Source: CAVVPY01 sp963750295 (lineage in GTDB: Bacteria > Actinomycetota > Actinomycetes > Mycobacteriales > Jatrophihabitantaceae). From it: a stretch of DNA of 64,000 nucleotides. Position numbers and translations under genes: made by a program. The notes under the pieces were generated by a model that worked only from the letters and a program-made list of their open reading frames with translations, searched no databases and was not told the DNA's origin. The DNA is taken from NCBI GenBank assembly GCA_963750295.1, contig CAVVPY010000008.1, forward strand, positions 124,001-188,000. The letters run 5' to 3'. This document shows positions 16,930 through 26,300 of the stretch, in pieces (positions within the stretch are counted from its first letter, which is position 1; every line of letters begins with the position of its first letter).

Positions 16930-18317
16930 TCAGCCGAGTGGGTCGTGGGCGTGGTTGCGTCGGGGTTGTCGGGTGGGGTCGATGTGGGCCGGTGGGATCC
17001 AGTGGGGGTGGCCGTGGAGCATGACGCAGGTCCAGCCCATGGTGTGGAATTCGGGGTGGTGGATCAGGCAGAGCAGGGCGGCGTTGGTGATGGCGGTGGG
17101 GCCGCCTTTCGCGTGGTCGGTGACGTGGTGGGCTTGGCAGTGTGCGGGTGGCGCGTCGCAGCCGGGGAACGAACAGCCTTGGTCGCGGGCGATCAGGGCC
17201 AGTCGTTGGCCTTCGGTGAACAGCCTCGCGGTGGGGGTGCACGCGCGAACCGAGGTGGCTCGGCCGGGCCCGGTGCGGTCGAGGATGACGCCGAGGTGGC
17301 GGGCGTCGCGGGCGGCCCAGTGTTGGGCTTGGGTGGCGGGGATGAGGGCGCCGTGGCGGTGCGGGCCAGGCCGGTGCCGGTGGTGAGTTGGTCGCGGGTC
17401 ATGGTGAGGATGACGGTGGTGGCGATGCCGCCGCAGGTGGGCAGGTCGCCGGCGGCCAGGGTGCGGTGCAGGACGTGGTGCAGGGCGTCGTGGCGGCGTT
17501 GGCCGGCGGTGCGCTGGTCCGGGACGCGCACGCCGTCCTGCTCGACGGGTCGGGGTGCGGCCAGGGTGTCGAGCACGGTGCGCAGTTTCTCGGCGCATTC
17601 GGCGTCCAGGTCGCCCTCGAGGTGGGCCGAGCCGTCCGGGCGGGGGTGCAGGTCGAGGTAGCGGTGCCGGCGCCGGTAGGCGTAATCCTTGAGCGTGCCG
17701 TCCGGGTCCAGGGTGTCGCTGACCCGGCGGGCGATGGTGGCCAGCGTGGCCGGGTCGAACTGGCGCGCCTGCTCGACCAGGAACCGTTCCACCGACTCCT
17801 CCACCGACGTGCCGGTGCCGGCGTCGGCGGCGGTGTCCGGGGCGGTGCCGTCGGTGAGGGTGGCGGCGTCGGCGGCGCGGACACCATCGGGCAGGTGCTC
17901 GATGGTGTCGATGATGAGCGCGGCGTGCCGTTCGGAGATCTCACCGGCGCCCTGCGCGGCGGCGACCTGCGGGTAGATCGGGGCGAGCGCCTCACCGGAC
18001 AGCGCCCGGCGCGGCCCGGCCGCCTCGGCGGCCCGCACCCGGGCCCGTGCCTCACCCGGCGGCACCCGCAGCACCTGGCGCACCAGCGCCGTCATCGACG
18101 CCGCCCCGCAGGTGTGGTCCAGGTGCCGCGCGGCCGCTTCGCTCACCACGGCGTGGTCGACGGCGGCGAGCCGGCGCCGCACGGTCTCGGCCCCGCGCCA
18201 CAGCTCGAGCAGGTGATCGTCCGAGAGGCCGATCACATCGGCGCCCAGCAGGTCGTCGATGGCCGAGTGCAGCCGGGCCAGCAGCGCCGCCCCCGCATCC
18301 ACCACCGCTGCACTCAT
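16930..18317 (-). pseudogene. 13E12-type DUF222/HNH endonuclease, one-base frameshift
   Basis: A DUF222 N-terminal region (18317 to about 17355: ADVIGLSDDHLLELWRGAETV, ISERHAALIIDTIEHLP) is followed, in another frame, by the HNH part (GCSFPGCDAPPAHCQAHHV, then GGPTAITNAALLCLIHH). The frames join at 17351/17352: adding one C on the plus strand turns T-A-T-A-P-S into T-A-T-G-A-L-I-P and restores a 462-residue protein. As given, translation from 18317 runs to a stop at 17193 without the HNH nuclease. These repeated actinobacterial proteins (REP13E12-like) are mobile or selfish in behaviour; their function is unclear. GTG 18347 is an alternative start. Confidence 0.88.
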
Positions 18318-18397
18318 ACGTTCTAATCTAGCTGTCCGATCAGACACCAGTCACGATATCCACAGACCTAATTAGCCGAGCAACCGACGGACCGGAG

Positions 18398-18856
18398 TCA
18401 GGCGATACCGGCAACGTGCGCCGCGACCGTCGCCCCAAGATCCCAACACGCCTCACGCACCTCGGCCGAGACCCCCGTCGTCACCAACACCGGATCGTGC
18501 ACGCGCACCCACCCCATCGCCGAGGTGATCGACTCCGCGGCGCGCAGCGCACCGGCGGTGTCGTTGTTGCCGTGCAGGTACAGCCCGTACGGCGCACCGG
18601 CCTTCGCGGTCAGGCACGGGTAGTAGACGTTGTCGAAGAAGTACTTCATCGCACCGGACAGGTAGCCGATGTTGGCCGGCGTCCCGAGCACGAACCCGTC
18701 CGCGGCCAGGACGTCCGGCGGCCCGGCCGCGAGCGCTGGGCGCACCGTGACCGAGACGTCCTCCAGGCCGTCTGCGCCAGCGCCGGCCAGCACCGCGTCG
18801 AGCAGTTCCTGCAACGCAGGTGAGACGGTGTGGTGCACGACCAGCAGGTTCGGCAT
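18398..18856 (-). CDS. flavodoxin-like NAD(P)H-dependent oxidoreductase
   Basis: A 152-residue flavodoxin-fold protein: NLLVVHHTVSPALQELLDAV is the FMN phosphate loop region, and ADGFVLGTPANIGYLSGAMKYFFDNVYYPC is the diagnostic 60s-loop segment of the WrbA/NADPH-dependent FMN reductase type. The start MPNLLVV is chosen because the fold begins there. Single gene; the substrate is unknown. A 12-base gap-free link to neighbours is absent, so it is probably monocistronic. Confidence 0.88.
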   Translation of the reverse strand: MPNLLVVHHTVSPALQELLDAVLAGAGADGLEDVSVTVRPALAAGPPDVLAADGFVLGTPANIGYLSGAMKYFFDNVYYPCLTAKAGAPYGLYLHGNNDTAGALRAAESITSAMGWVRVHDPVLVTTGVSAEVREACWDLGATVAAHVAGIA

Positions 18857-18886
18857 GACGCTGAATCTAGGGGGCCGGCGCACACC

Positions 18887-19825
18887 TCAGCCGGTGACCG
18901 TCCCGTCCGGCATGATCAGGCCCGGCAGGTCCGGCTGGAGCTGATCGACGTCGGTCACGTTGTCACTCGTCAGGGATTCGCCGTACTGCCACAGCATCGT
19001 GATGCCGGGTGGGACGCAGCGCGGACGCGACGGCGCGAAGCGAGGCGCGTTGTGCGGCCCGATCGTCTGTCGCGGCGCTCCGATCTGCGGCTCGGGCTGG
19101 TTGTCGGCGAGGACGACCTCGTGCAGGAATGCCGGCTCGCGGCGCACGACGGCGCAGTACGCCTTCGGGAAGTCGTAGTCCTCGCTGATCGCGTTGCCGT
19201 ACAGCCCGACGCGGTACTCGGTGCGATGGACGGCGAGGTACCACGTGTGCAGGTAGTCGGCGGTGAGTTCGCCGGTACACGTCCCGATCTGCTCGATGTC
19301 CTTGAACAGCACGGCGCCGGCAGGGATGTGTGCCGCGCGCGCGGCAGCGACGGCTTCGTTGGCGTCGCCGCGCGCCTGCGCGGACGTGATGTCGTTGCCG
19401 CAGATGTCGTAGCCGTTGTCGCAGATCGAGCAGTTCGCGTCGGGCACGATCAGGTAGACCGCAATGTCGTGCGCGCGTGCGAACGCGAGCTCACCGCGCT
19501 GCAGCGCGAAGCTGCCGTTGACATAGCGGCCCCACGCCGCCGGGGTGCGCCCACCGACGTACCAGTCCCGGACGTTGGCCAGTGAGTTCGCATCGATTGG
19601 AACGGTCGAGTCGACCCCCCACCACAACCCCCCGCGGGTCATCCGGCCGGGAAACCTCGGCGGGTCGGGCGAGGTCGCTACCGACGACGGCGCCGATGTC
19701 AGCGGCGGATCGGACGGGCTGCGCGTGACGGTGACCGTGGTCGATGAGCCGACCGACGACGTCGTGCACCCGCTGAGAACGGCCAGCCCGGCGAGCAGAA
19801 CGGCTACCCACCGGGCGCTGCGCAT
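18887..19825 (-). CDS. lipoprotein with DUF1906 (glycoside hydrolase-like TIM-barrel) domain
   Basis: A 312-residue lipoprotein. The signal peptide ends in the lipobox LSGC at residues 17-20, and a Ser/Thr-rich linker runs to about residue 55. The DUF1906 domain then starts at WWGVDSTVPID and continues with VGGRTPAAWGRYV, IAVYLIVPDAN and LWQYG. DUF1906 (Rv2525c-like) adopts a glycoside-hydrolase TIM barrel and is linked to cell-wall function in mycobacteria. Cysteines C-S-I-C and D-I-C-G could pair outside the cell. The start is fixed by the signal peptide; the longer open frame is shadow. Confidence 0.9.
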   Translation of the reverse strand: MRSARWVAVLLAGLAVLSGCTTSSVGSSTTVTVTRSPSDPPLTSAPSSVATSPDPPRFPGRMTRGGLWWGVDSTVPIDANSLANVRDWYVGGRTPAAWGRYVNGSFALQRGELAFARAHDIAVYLIVPDANCSICDNGYDICGNDITSAQARGDANEAVAAARAAHIPAGAVLFKDIEQIGTCTGELTADYLHTWYLAVHRTEYRVGLYGNAISEDYDFPKAYCAVVRREPAFLHEVVLADNQPEPQIGAPRQTIGPHNAPRFAPSRPRCVPPGITMLWQYGESLTSDNVTDVDQLQPDLPGLIMPDGTVTG

Positions 19826-19854
19826 GACCTCGACGCTAGCGGCAGACTGATCGA

Positions 19855-20277
19855 ATGACCGATTCGAGTTCGCTCGAGCGTTTCGTGTCAGCGCAGGACG
19901 GCAGCTATGCGCAAGCCGTGGCCGAGCTGCGCCGTGGCCGCAAGACCAGTCACTGGATGTGGTTCGTGTTCCCGCAGTTGGCCGGCCTGGGCCGAAGCCC
20001 GACGGCGCAGCACTACGCCCTTGCATCGCTCGCCGAGGCGCAGGCCTACCTGGCGCACCCGCTGCTCGGCCCGCGACTGCGTGAGTGCGCCGGGATCGTC
20101 GCCGCCCTCGAGGGACGCACCGCCGAGCAGGTGTTCGGGGCCATCGACGCGATGAAGCTTCGCTCGTCCATGACACTGTTCCTGCGCGCGGCACCCGACG
20201 AAGCCGTCTTCGGGGCCGTCCTCGACCGGTTCTTCGACGGCGTGGCCGATCGCGCGACCGACGACCTGCTGCGCTGA
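19855..20277 (+). CDS. DUF1810 family protein
   Basis: A 140-residue protein with the full DUF1810 signature: LERFVSAQDG at residues 7-16, SHWMWFVFPQLAGLG near residue 37, and HPLLGPRLRECAG followed by VFGAIDAMKLRSSMTLF. It is cytosolic, helical and of normal length. The biochemical function of DUF1810 is not established. It is divergent from the DUF1906 lipoprotein with only 29 bases between starts, so their promoters must overlap. Confidence 0.93.
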   Translation: MTDSSSLERFVSAQDGSYAQAVAELRRGRKTSHWMWFVFPQLAGLGRSPTAQHYALASLAEAQAYLAHPLLGPRLRECAGIVAALEGRTAEQVFGAIDAMKLRSSMTLFLRAAPDEAVFGAVLDRFFDGVADRATDDLLR

Positions 20278-20321
20278 CCCGCGCGACGGGCGGGCGCACC
20301 CCTCCCAGATGGGGCGCTACG

Positions 20322-21248
20322 TCACTGCCGCGCGACGTCGAGTTTGATGCCGGTCTCGCGCTCGGAGACGGCCCACAGAGTGGCAATCGCCTTGCTCGTG
20401 CCCGGTCGGAGCGTCGGACGTTGTGCGGGGGCGCCGTTGGTGATGAATCTGGGGGCGTACATCTGGCCGCCTGCGGCGTCGGGGTCGGTGGCCGCGCGCA
20501 GGGCGGGGAGGGCGCCCTTGCTGGTGCTCATCCCGGTTGCCTTGGCCCACTTCTCGAAGAACCAGCCGAGGAACCCGGCTGCGCCCTGGGACTGGGTGTT
20601 GGACTGCAGGTCGGAATTGGTCAAGCCGGGGTGCGCGACCAGGCTGATCGCGGTGCGGCCGGCCTCGGCGAATGCGGCCTGCAGCCCGAGCCCGAAGTGG
20701 TAGCTGGCCAGCTTCGATTGGTTGTACGCGCGCCAGGCGCCGTAGTTTCCGCGCCGGTGCGGGTTGTCGGGGTCGACGCCGCGGGACAGGTGATGGGCCA
20801 CGCTGGTCATCGAGACCACCCGCGCGGCGTCGCTGCGCAGCAGGGCCGGCATCAGGTGGGCGGTGAGCGCCCAGTGCCCGAGGTGATTGATGCCGAACTG
20901 GGTCTCGAACCCGTCCGCGGTGTTGCCTTCGGGCATGGCCATGACGCCGGCATTGTTGATCAGGATGTCGATCCGGTCGTGCCGGTCGCGGATGGTCTTG
21001 GCGGCGGCCTCGACCGAGGCGAGTGAGCCGAGGTCCAGTTCGACGATCTCGACGGCGGCGGCCGGATGGGCGGCCAGGATTTCGGTCTTCGCGGCCTCGG
21101 CCTTGTGCTGGTTCCGGGCGGCCATCACGACGTGCGCGCCGCGGGCGGCAAGGGCGTCCGCGATGGCGAGACCCAGCCCCCCGTTGGCTCCGGTGACGAC
21201 GGCGACCCGGCCCTGCTGGGTAGGCATGTCTGCTGCGGTCCAGCTCAT
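20322..21248 (-). CDS. short-chain dehydrogenase/reductase
   Basis: A 308-residue SDR. The cofactor motif TGANGGLG is at residues 22-29, NNAGVM at about 97, the catalytic Ser in VVSMTSVAHH and the YNQSK (Y-x-x-x-K) pair near residue 177. The LDLGSL segment after the second strand and the length suggest the retinol dehydrogenase/WWOX-like subgroup, which uses NADP. The substrate is not predictable. The ATG at 21248 follows GAGGAGCC about 7 bases upstream. Confidence 0.94.
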   Translation of the reverse strand: MSWTAADMPTQQGRVAVVTGANGGLGLAIADALAARGAHVVMAARNQHKAEAAKTEILAAHPAAAVEIVELDLGSLASVEAAAKTIRDRHDRIDILINNAGVMAMPEGNTADGFETQFGINHLGHWALTAHLMPALLRSDAARVVSMTSVAHHLSRGVDPDNPHRRGNYGAWRAYNQSKLASYHFGLGLQAAFAEAGRTAISLVAHPGLTNSDLQSNTQSQGAAGFLGWFFEKWAKATGMSTSKGALPALRAATDPDAAGGQMYAPRFITNGAPAQRPTLRPGTSKAIATLWAVSERETGIKLDVARQ

Positions 21249-21339
21249 CCTCGGCTCCTCACCGTGTGGGTCCCGTCTTCCGGGACGCTTGGGGTCTGAC
21301 CACCGCGGTAGGGAGCGCAGTGCGATCACCTGCAGACGC

Positions 21340-21365
21340 GCTGCAGAACGGCGCTGCAGAACGGC
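21340..21365. repeat. 13-base tandem duplication
   Basis: GCTGCAGAACGGC occurs twice in a row (21340-21352 and 21353-21365). An imperfect third half, GCAGTCGCC, follows. It is non-coding and probably a slippage product. Confidence 0.85.
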
Positions 21366-21481
21366 GCAGTCGCCTGTCAGTTAACGCCCCGCGCGGCAGG
21401 GCGCTGCACCCGGTAGTGCCACGGCGGAGTCCTGCCGCGCCCGCAGCGCCGGCTCCCGCAGGTCCGGCTCGCGCAGGTCCG

Positions 21482-21497
21482 GGACCGGTACCGGTCC
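21482..21497. repeat. perfect 16-base palindrome
   Basis: GGACCGGTACCGGTCC is its own reverse complement. It lies between two genes transcribed leftwards, 53 bases downstream of the GNAT gene end. It may be a protein-binding site, or chance in GC-rich DNA. Confidence 0.7.
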
Positions 21498-21549
21498 ACC
21501 TGAGGCGCACGCTCTGTCTTGACTCAAGGACTTGGCACAGCCAGCCGGG

Positions 21550-22107
21550 TCAGGTAGTCGGTCGGCCGAACGTCTGCAAGGTGCTAGTCATTACCGCTGA
21601 GTCGCCGTAGTCGGCGTCGAGCTCGTCGTGTTTGGTGTCGACAAAGGCCAGCTTGTGCAGCACGCGAAGCGACGCACCGTTCCATCGGCGCACGCCTGCC
21701 CACACCTGGCAGTAGCCGGCCCCCGCTGCCCACCTGAGCACAGCGCCAGCCGCTTCGGTGGCGTAGCCGAATCCTTGAGCCCGGCGCAGCAGCTCATACG
21801 CGAGCTCGGGCTCGCCGGACGGACCTCGGCCGTCAAAGATCAACCCGCAGTAGCCGATGGCGTCGCCCTCGTGCTTGCGCACGATTGTCAGCAGTCCGGT
21901 CTTCGTGCCCTCATGTTCAGTTCGGAGCGAAGCGGCGATGTCCTCGATCGTCGGCCGACCATCCGGTCCTATGCGCCTGTGCGGTGGAACTCTCGGGTCA
22001 CGCTCGGTCCACAACTCCCGCTGGACGGTGGCGTCTTCCGTGCTCGGACGCCGCAGAACAAGCCGATCTGTCTCGATCTCGATCGGGATGAACAGCGTGG
22101 CCACCAC
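21550..22107 (-). CDS. GNAT N-acetyltransferase (RimJ/RimL type)
   Basis: About 185 residues. The order of motifs is that of RimJ/RimL-like acetyltransferases: ETDRLVLRRPSTEDA at the start, IGYCGLIFDGRG, ELAYELLRRAQGFGYATEA (acetyl-CoA motif A with the Q-G-F-G-Y-A loop) and NGASLRVLHKLAF (motif B). It would acetylate an amino group of a protein or small molecule. No ATG is close to the domain start; tandem GTG codons at 22107 and 22104 are the best candidates, and the frame is open to 22194. Confidence 0.82.
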   Translation of the reverse strand: MVATLFIPIEIETDRLVLRRPSTEDATVQRELWTERDPRVPPHRRIGPDGRPTIEDIAASLRTEHEGTKTGLLTIVRKHEGDAIGYCGLIFDGRGPSGEPELAYELLRRAQGFGYATEAAGAVLRWAAGAGYCQVWAGVRRWNGASLRVLHKLAFVDTKHDELDADYGDSAVMTSTLQTFGRPTT

Positions 22108-22260
22108 ACCAGCGTGCCACCGAAGGCCCTGTAAGCGGACCCGCCGTCGGCATGGCCAGCCGGGCGTAAGTCCACCGCTCCGATGATCGTCCACGTCTCG
22201 TTCGACACCCCGTCACCGGGCACCTGCCCGGATGGGATCCTTGCCCGGGACGGAAGCTCG

Positions 22261-22860
22261 TCAGTGCAGTGCCTTGCGCATCACGTAACGCGGTTGACCG
22301 CCGCTGTGGGCGGTGGTGGCTGCGACGCGCTGGAAGCCGGCGCGTTCGAAGAGCTCAACCGTGCCAACGTAGCCGGAGGTGACGTCGACCCGGCTGCCAC
22401 CTGCGTCAACCGGATAGCCCTCGACAACGTCGGCGCCGTGGACCGTTGCATGCTGCACGGCGCCGACCAGCAGGTGATGCATCAACCCGTGCTTGCGGTA
22501 CCCGGCGCGGATGACGAAGCAGACGGCGATCCAGGCGTCCCGGTCGTCCAGGATCGGGATGGTGCGTGAATTCAGTAGGCGCCGGTAGCTTGCTCGTGGC
22601 GCGATGGAGCACCAGCCGGCCACGGTGTCATCGACGTACACCAGCACGCCCGGGCCCGGCTCGGTCGCGCACTGCGCGCGCATGTACACCGGCCGGTCGA
22701 GTGCGGGTACGCGGCTGTCCCGGTAGGACATGCACCAGCATCCGCGCGCGTTCGGCCGTTGGACGCCGACGACGGCGGCGAAATCCTCGAACCGACCGAA
22801 CGCGGGCCGCACGTCGATCGTCGGATCGTGATCGGTCGGAAACCGGGACTTGGCAACCAC
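22261..22860 (-). CDS. GNAT N-acetyltransferase
   Basis: About 199 residues from GTG 22860 (the frame is open to 22995). It contains VLVYVDDTVAGWCSIAPR, then IAVCFVIRAGYRKHGLMHHLL (motif A, with the R-x-x-G-x-M/x pyrophosphate loop degenerated to R-K-H-G-L-M), and VGTVELFERAGFQRVA (motif B). Acetyl-CoA-dependent transfer is the expected chemistry; the acceptor is unknown. The Cys pair in GCWCMSYRD near the N-terminus is typical of a widespread actinobacterial GNAT subgroup. The start remains uncertain. Confidence 0.8.
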   Translation of the reverse strand: MVAKSRFPTDHDPTIDVRPAFGRFEDFAAVVGVQRPNARGCWCMSYRDSRVPALDRPVYMRAQCATEPGPGVLVYVDDTVAGWCSIAPRASYRRLLNSRTIPILDDRDAWIAVCFVIRAGYRKHGLMHHLLVGAVQHATVHGADVVEGYPVDAGGSRVDVTSGYVGTVELFERAGFQRVAATTAHSGGQPRYVMRKALH

Positions 22861-23029
22861 GACGTGGACCGTACCGACGACCTCCGACTCACCAGAGCAG
22901 ACCGTGCGGGGCCTGCCCGCAGCGGGCGTGCTGAGCGATCCTGGCGCGGCGACGCGCTCCCCGTGCCCGGCTGGCCGTCCTCTGTCGTGAGTCAAGGTCC
23001 CCCGAGGTGAGTGTGATTACCCTTGCGGC

Positions 23030-23296
23030 GTGCCCGGCAGCCGATGGACGTCGTTCGTGGCCGACCCGGAGCGTCGGCGGATCCTGCATGAAGACGGCAA
23101 CGAGTTGCACCGACTACGCGTCGAGCACGACCGGGCTCGCCTCTACGTCGAGTTGAGCGGCGAGGAGGGTGCGGGGCCATGGACGGTGCTGGCTGTCGAC
23201 CGGGCATCGCGGCGCTACTCGGTGGCCCAAGCCGAGACCAAGACGGGGGCGACCGAAGCCGCGGCTCGTGCTCTCACTGAGCTTCTCGATCGCTGA
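23030..23296 (+). CDS. small hypothetical protein
   Basis: An 88-residue ORF from GTG with strong third-position GC bias, ending 86 bases before the dnaE2 start. The sequence (RWTSFVADPERRRILHEDGN, then LYVELSGEEGAGPWTVLAVDR, then an Ala-rich helix) suggests a small alpha/beta cytosolic protein. I recognise no family. There is no Shine-Dalgarno sequence; a leaderless start is possible. Confidence 0.6.
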   Translation: MPGSRWTSFVADPERRRILHEDGNELHRLRVEHDRARLYVELSGEEGAGPWTVLAVDRASRRYSVAQAETKTGATEAAARALTELLDR

Positions 23297-23356
23297 CCCT
23301 GGCACCCTCAATCATTGGCCACGCCAAGGAACCCGACGCACACCACCTCGCCTTCA

Positions 23357-23376
23357 TCGAACAGATGTTCTAAACT
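23357..23376 (+). promoter_or_regulatory. LexA box and -10 element of dnaE2
   Basis: TCGAACAGATGTTCTA (23357-23372) matches the actinobacterial SOS box with one mismatch in the last arm. It overlaps TAAACT (23371-23376), a good -10. The ATG at 23383 lies 7 bases downstream, so the mRNA is probably leaderless, as for the ImuB gene. Confidence 0.88.
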
Positions 23377-23382
23377 GTGCGG

Positions 23383-26300
23383 ATGGGTTGGGAGAACCCG
23401 CCGATCCCGTGGCGCGAGCTGGAACGCCGGCTCTCGGGACGCCCTGCGCCAGGGGTACGAGCGCACGGGGTACGAGCGCACGGGGTACGAGCGCACGGGG
23501 ACGGCGGGGACTCCCCTGCCTGGTCCCGCAAACGTGACTCGTACGAGCCGCTGGGCCTGGCCCGCCAGCCGAGCGGAACCGCCTACGCCGAGCTGCACGC
23601 CCACTCGTCGTTCAGCTTTCTCGACGGCGCGTCCGCTCCTGAGGAGCTGGCCGAAGAGGCCTCTCGGCTCGGCCTGCGCTCGCTGACCCTCACCGATCAC
23701 GACGGCATGTACGGCGTGGTCCGCTTCGCCGAAGCAGCCGAGGCGATCGGGCTGCCGACCGGATTCGGTACCGAACTCTCGCTCGGCGTGCCACTGCCAC
23801 GGACCATGTCCGAGAAGAGCAGGGCCGCCCGGGTCGGCGTCCCCGATCCACCAGGCCAACATCTGCTGGCACTGGCCCGCGACCCGGACGGCTACGCCAG
23901 TCTGTGCCGAACCATCAGCACCGCACAACTGAGAGGCGGCGCGAAGGGTCGCCCGGTGTACGACCTGGATGAGGTCACCGAGGCAGCCGACGGACATTGG
24001 CTGGTGCTGACCGGGTGCCGCAAGGGCGCCGTACGACAGGCGCTGGATACCGGCGGTACCGCCGTAGCACGGCGTGCCCTGGACGAATTGATCGCCCGGT
24101 TCGGCCCCGACAACGTCGCCGTCGAGCTGTGCCACGAACTCGACCCGCTGGCCGACGAGCGTTACGACGTGCTCGCCGAACTCGCCCACGACGCGGGGCT
24201 GCCGATCGTCGCGACCACCGCCGCGCACTACCACGCACCACCGCGGCGGCCGCTGGCCACGGCACTTGCCGCCATCCGCGCGCGCAGCAGCCTGGACGAC
24301 ATCGACGGCTGGCTGCCGGCCTGGGCCGGGCAGCATCTGCGGTCCGGCGACGAGATGGCTGCCCGGTTCGCCCGGTGGCCGTCCGCGGTGGCCAACGCCG
24401 CGCGCCTCGGCACCGAGATCGCGTTCTCGCTGCACCTGATCGCGCCGGACCTGCCGCCGTTCCCCGTCCCACCCGGACACACCGAGATGAGCTTCCTGCG
24501 CGAACTGGTGTACCGGATGGCACCCGAGCGGTTCGCGGGCAAGCCGCACGAGGCGCGCGCCTACCAGATGATCGAGCACGAGCTGACGATCATCGAGGAG
24601 CTGCACTTCCCGGGCTACTTCCTGGTCGTCTACGACATCGCCCGGTTCTGCCGCGAGCAGGGAATCCTCGCCCAGGGAAGGGGATCGGCCGCCAATTCCG
24701 CAGTCTGCTACGCGCTGCAGATCACCGCGATCGACGCCGTCTACTACGAGCTGATGTTCGAGCGCTTCCTCGCACCCGAGCGCGGTGAGCCGCCGGACAT
24801 CGACATCGACATCGAGTCCGACCGCCGCGAGGAGGTCATCCAGTACGTCTACCAGTTGCACGGACGCGAGCACGCCGCGCAGGTGGCGAACGTGATCACC
24901 TACCGGCCGAAGTCTGCGGTGCGCGACATCGCCAAGGCGCTCGGGTACTCGCAGGGCCAGCAGGACGCGTGGAGCAAAGAGATCGAGCGTGGCTACTACT
25001 GGTCCGAGCAGACCGAGGCGGACGCCGCCGCCGTCCCGCAGCAGGTCGTCGACCTCGCCGGCGAGCTGCAGAATTCGCCGCGACACCTGGGCATTCATTC
25101 CGGCGGGATGGTCATGTGCGACCGTCCGGTGGTCGAGGTCTGCCCGGTCGAGTGGGGCCGCATGCCAGGGCGCACGGTGCTGCAGTGGGACAAGGACGAC
25201 TGCGCCGAGATCGGCCTGGTCAAGTTCGACCTGCTCGGCCTCGGGATGCTCTCGGCGATCCAGTACTGCTTCGAACTGGTGGCCGGAACGCACGGCGTGA
25301 CCCTCACGCTCGATTCGATCCCCAAGGAAGCGCCGTGCGTGTACGACATGCTCTGTGCCGCCGACTCGATCGGGGTGTTCCAGGTCGAGTCCCGGGCACA
25401 GATCGCGACCCTGCCGCGGCTCAAGCCACGCTGCTTCTACGACCTGGCGATCGAGGTGGCGCTGATCCGTCCCGGCCCGATCCAGGGCGACTCGGTGCAC
25501 CCGTACATCCGGCGCAAGAACGGCGAGGAACCGATCACCTACCCCCATCCCCGCTTGGAGGAACCGCTGCGCCGGACGCTGGGCATCCCCCTGTTCCAGG
25601 AGCAGTTGATGCAACTGGCCGTCTCGGTCGCGGACTTCACCCCGGCCGAGGCCGACCAGTTGCGCCGCGGCATGGGTTCGAAGCGCTCGAAGGACAAGAT
25701 CGACGCGATGCGAATGCGGCTCTACGACGGGATGGCCGCGAACGGGATCACCGGCTCCACCGCGGACGAGATCTACGAGAAGATCAAGGCCTTCGCGGCG
25801 TTCGGTTTCGCCGAGTCGCACTCGATCAGCTTCGCGTTGCTGGTCTACGCCTCGTCCTGGCTCAAGCGGCACTACCCGGCGGCGTTCTGCGCGGCGCTGC
25901 TCAACGCGCAGCCGATGGGGTTCTACTCGCCCCAGTCGCTGGTGCACGATGCGAAACGGCACGGGATCGAGATCCGCAAGCCCTCACTCGCGCTGTCGTT
26001 AGCCGGTGCGTCGCTCGAACCCGCGGACGGTCCGCCCCAGTGCTCGTGCGATCACCCGTCCGCCACGCTGCCGCAACCGGCCGTCCGGCTCGGGCTGTCG
26101 TCGGTACGGTCGATCGGCTCCGAGTTGGCCGAGGCGATCGTGGCGGCACGATCGGCCGGCGGCCCGTTCACCTCGATGGCCGACCTGGCCCGGCGGGTGG
26201 GCCTGTCCGCCGATCAGGTCGAGGCACTGGCGACTGCCGACGCGTTCGAGGATTTCGGCCTACCCCGGCGCGATGCGCTGTGGGCCGCCGGCGCCGCGGC

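Larger units (their letters stand above)
21249..21549. other. intergenic region with short duplications and a palindrome
   Basis: About 300 bases without a convincing gene, upstream of the SDR gene and downstream of the GNAT gene. It contains a 13-base tandem duplication (21340-21365), two copies of CGCAGGTCCGG about 20 bases apart around 21451-21481, and a 16-base perfect palindrome (21482-21497). Short ORFs over it have no supporting ribosome sites. Confidence 0.6.

Noticed and set aside
20290..20315. CCCC/GGGG stem between the convergent DUF1810 and SDR genes as a terminator
   Set aside because: The stem is only 4 pairs plus a bulged extension, with no U-tract; too weak to call.
23452..23496. 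CRISPR-like repeats
   Set aside because: Units are contiguous 15-base tandem copies inside a coding frame, without spacers.
23308..25962. An 884-codon minus-strand open frame opposite dnaE2
   Set aside because: Arg/Gly/Val/Asp-rich composition typical of antisense frames in GC-rich DNA; dnaE2 on the plus strand is certain.
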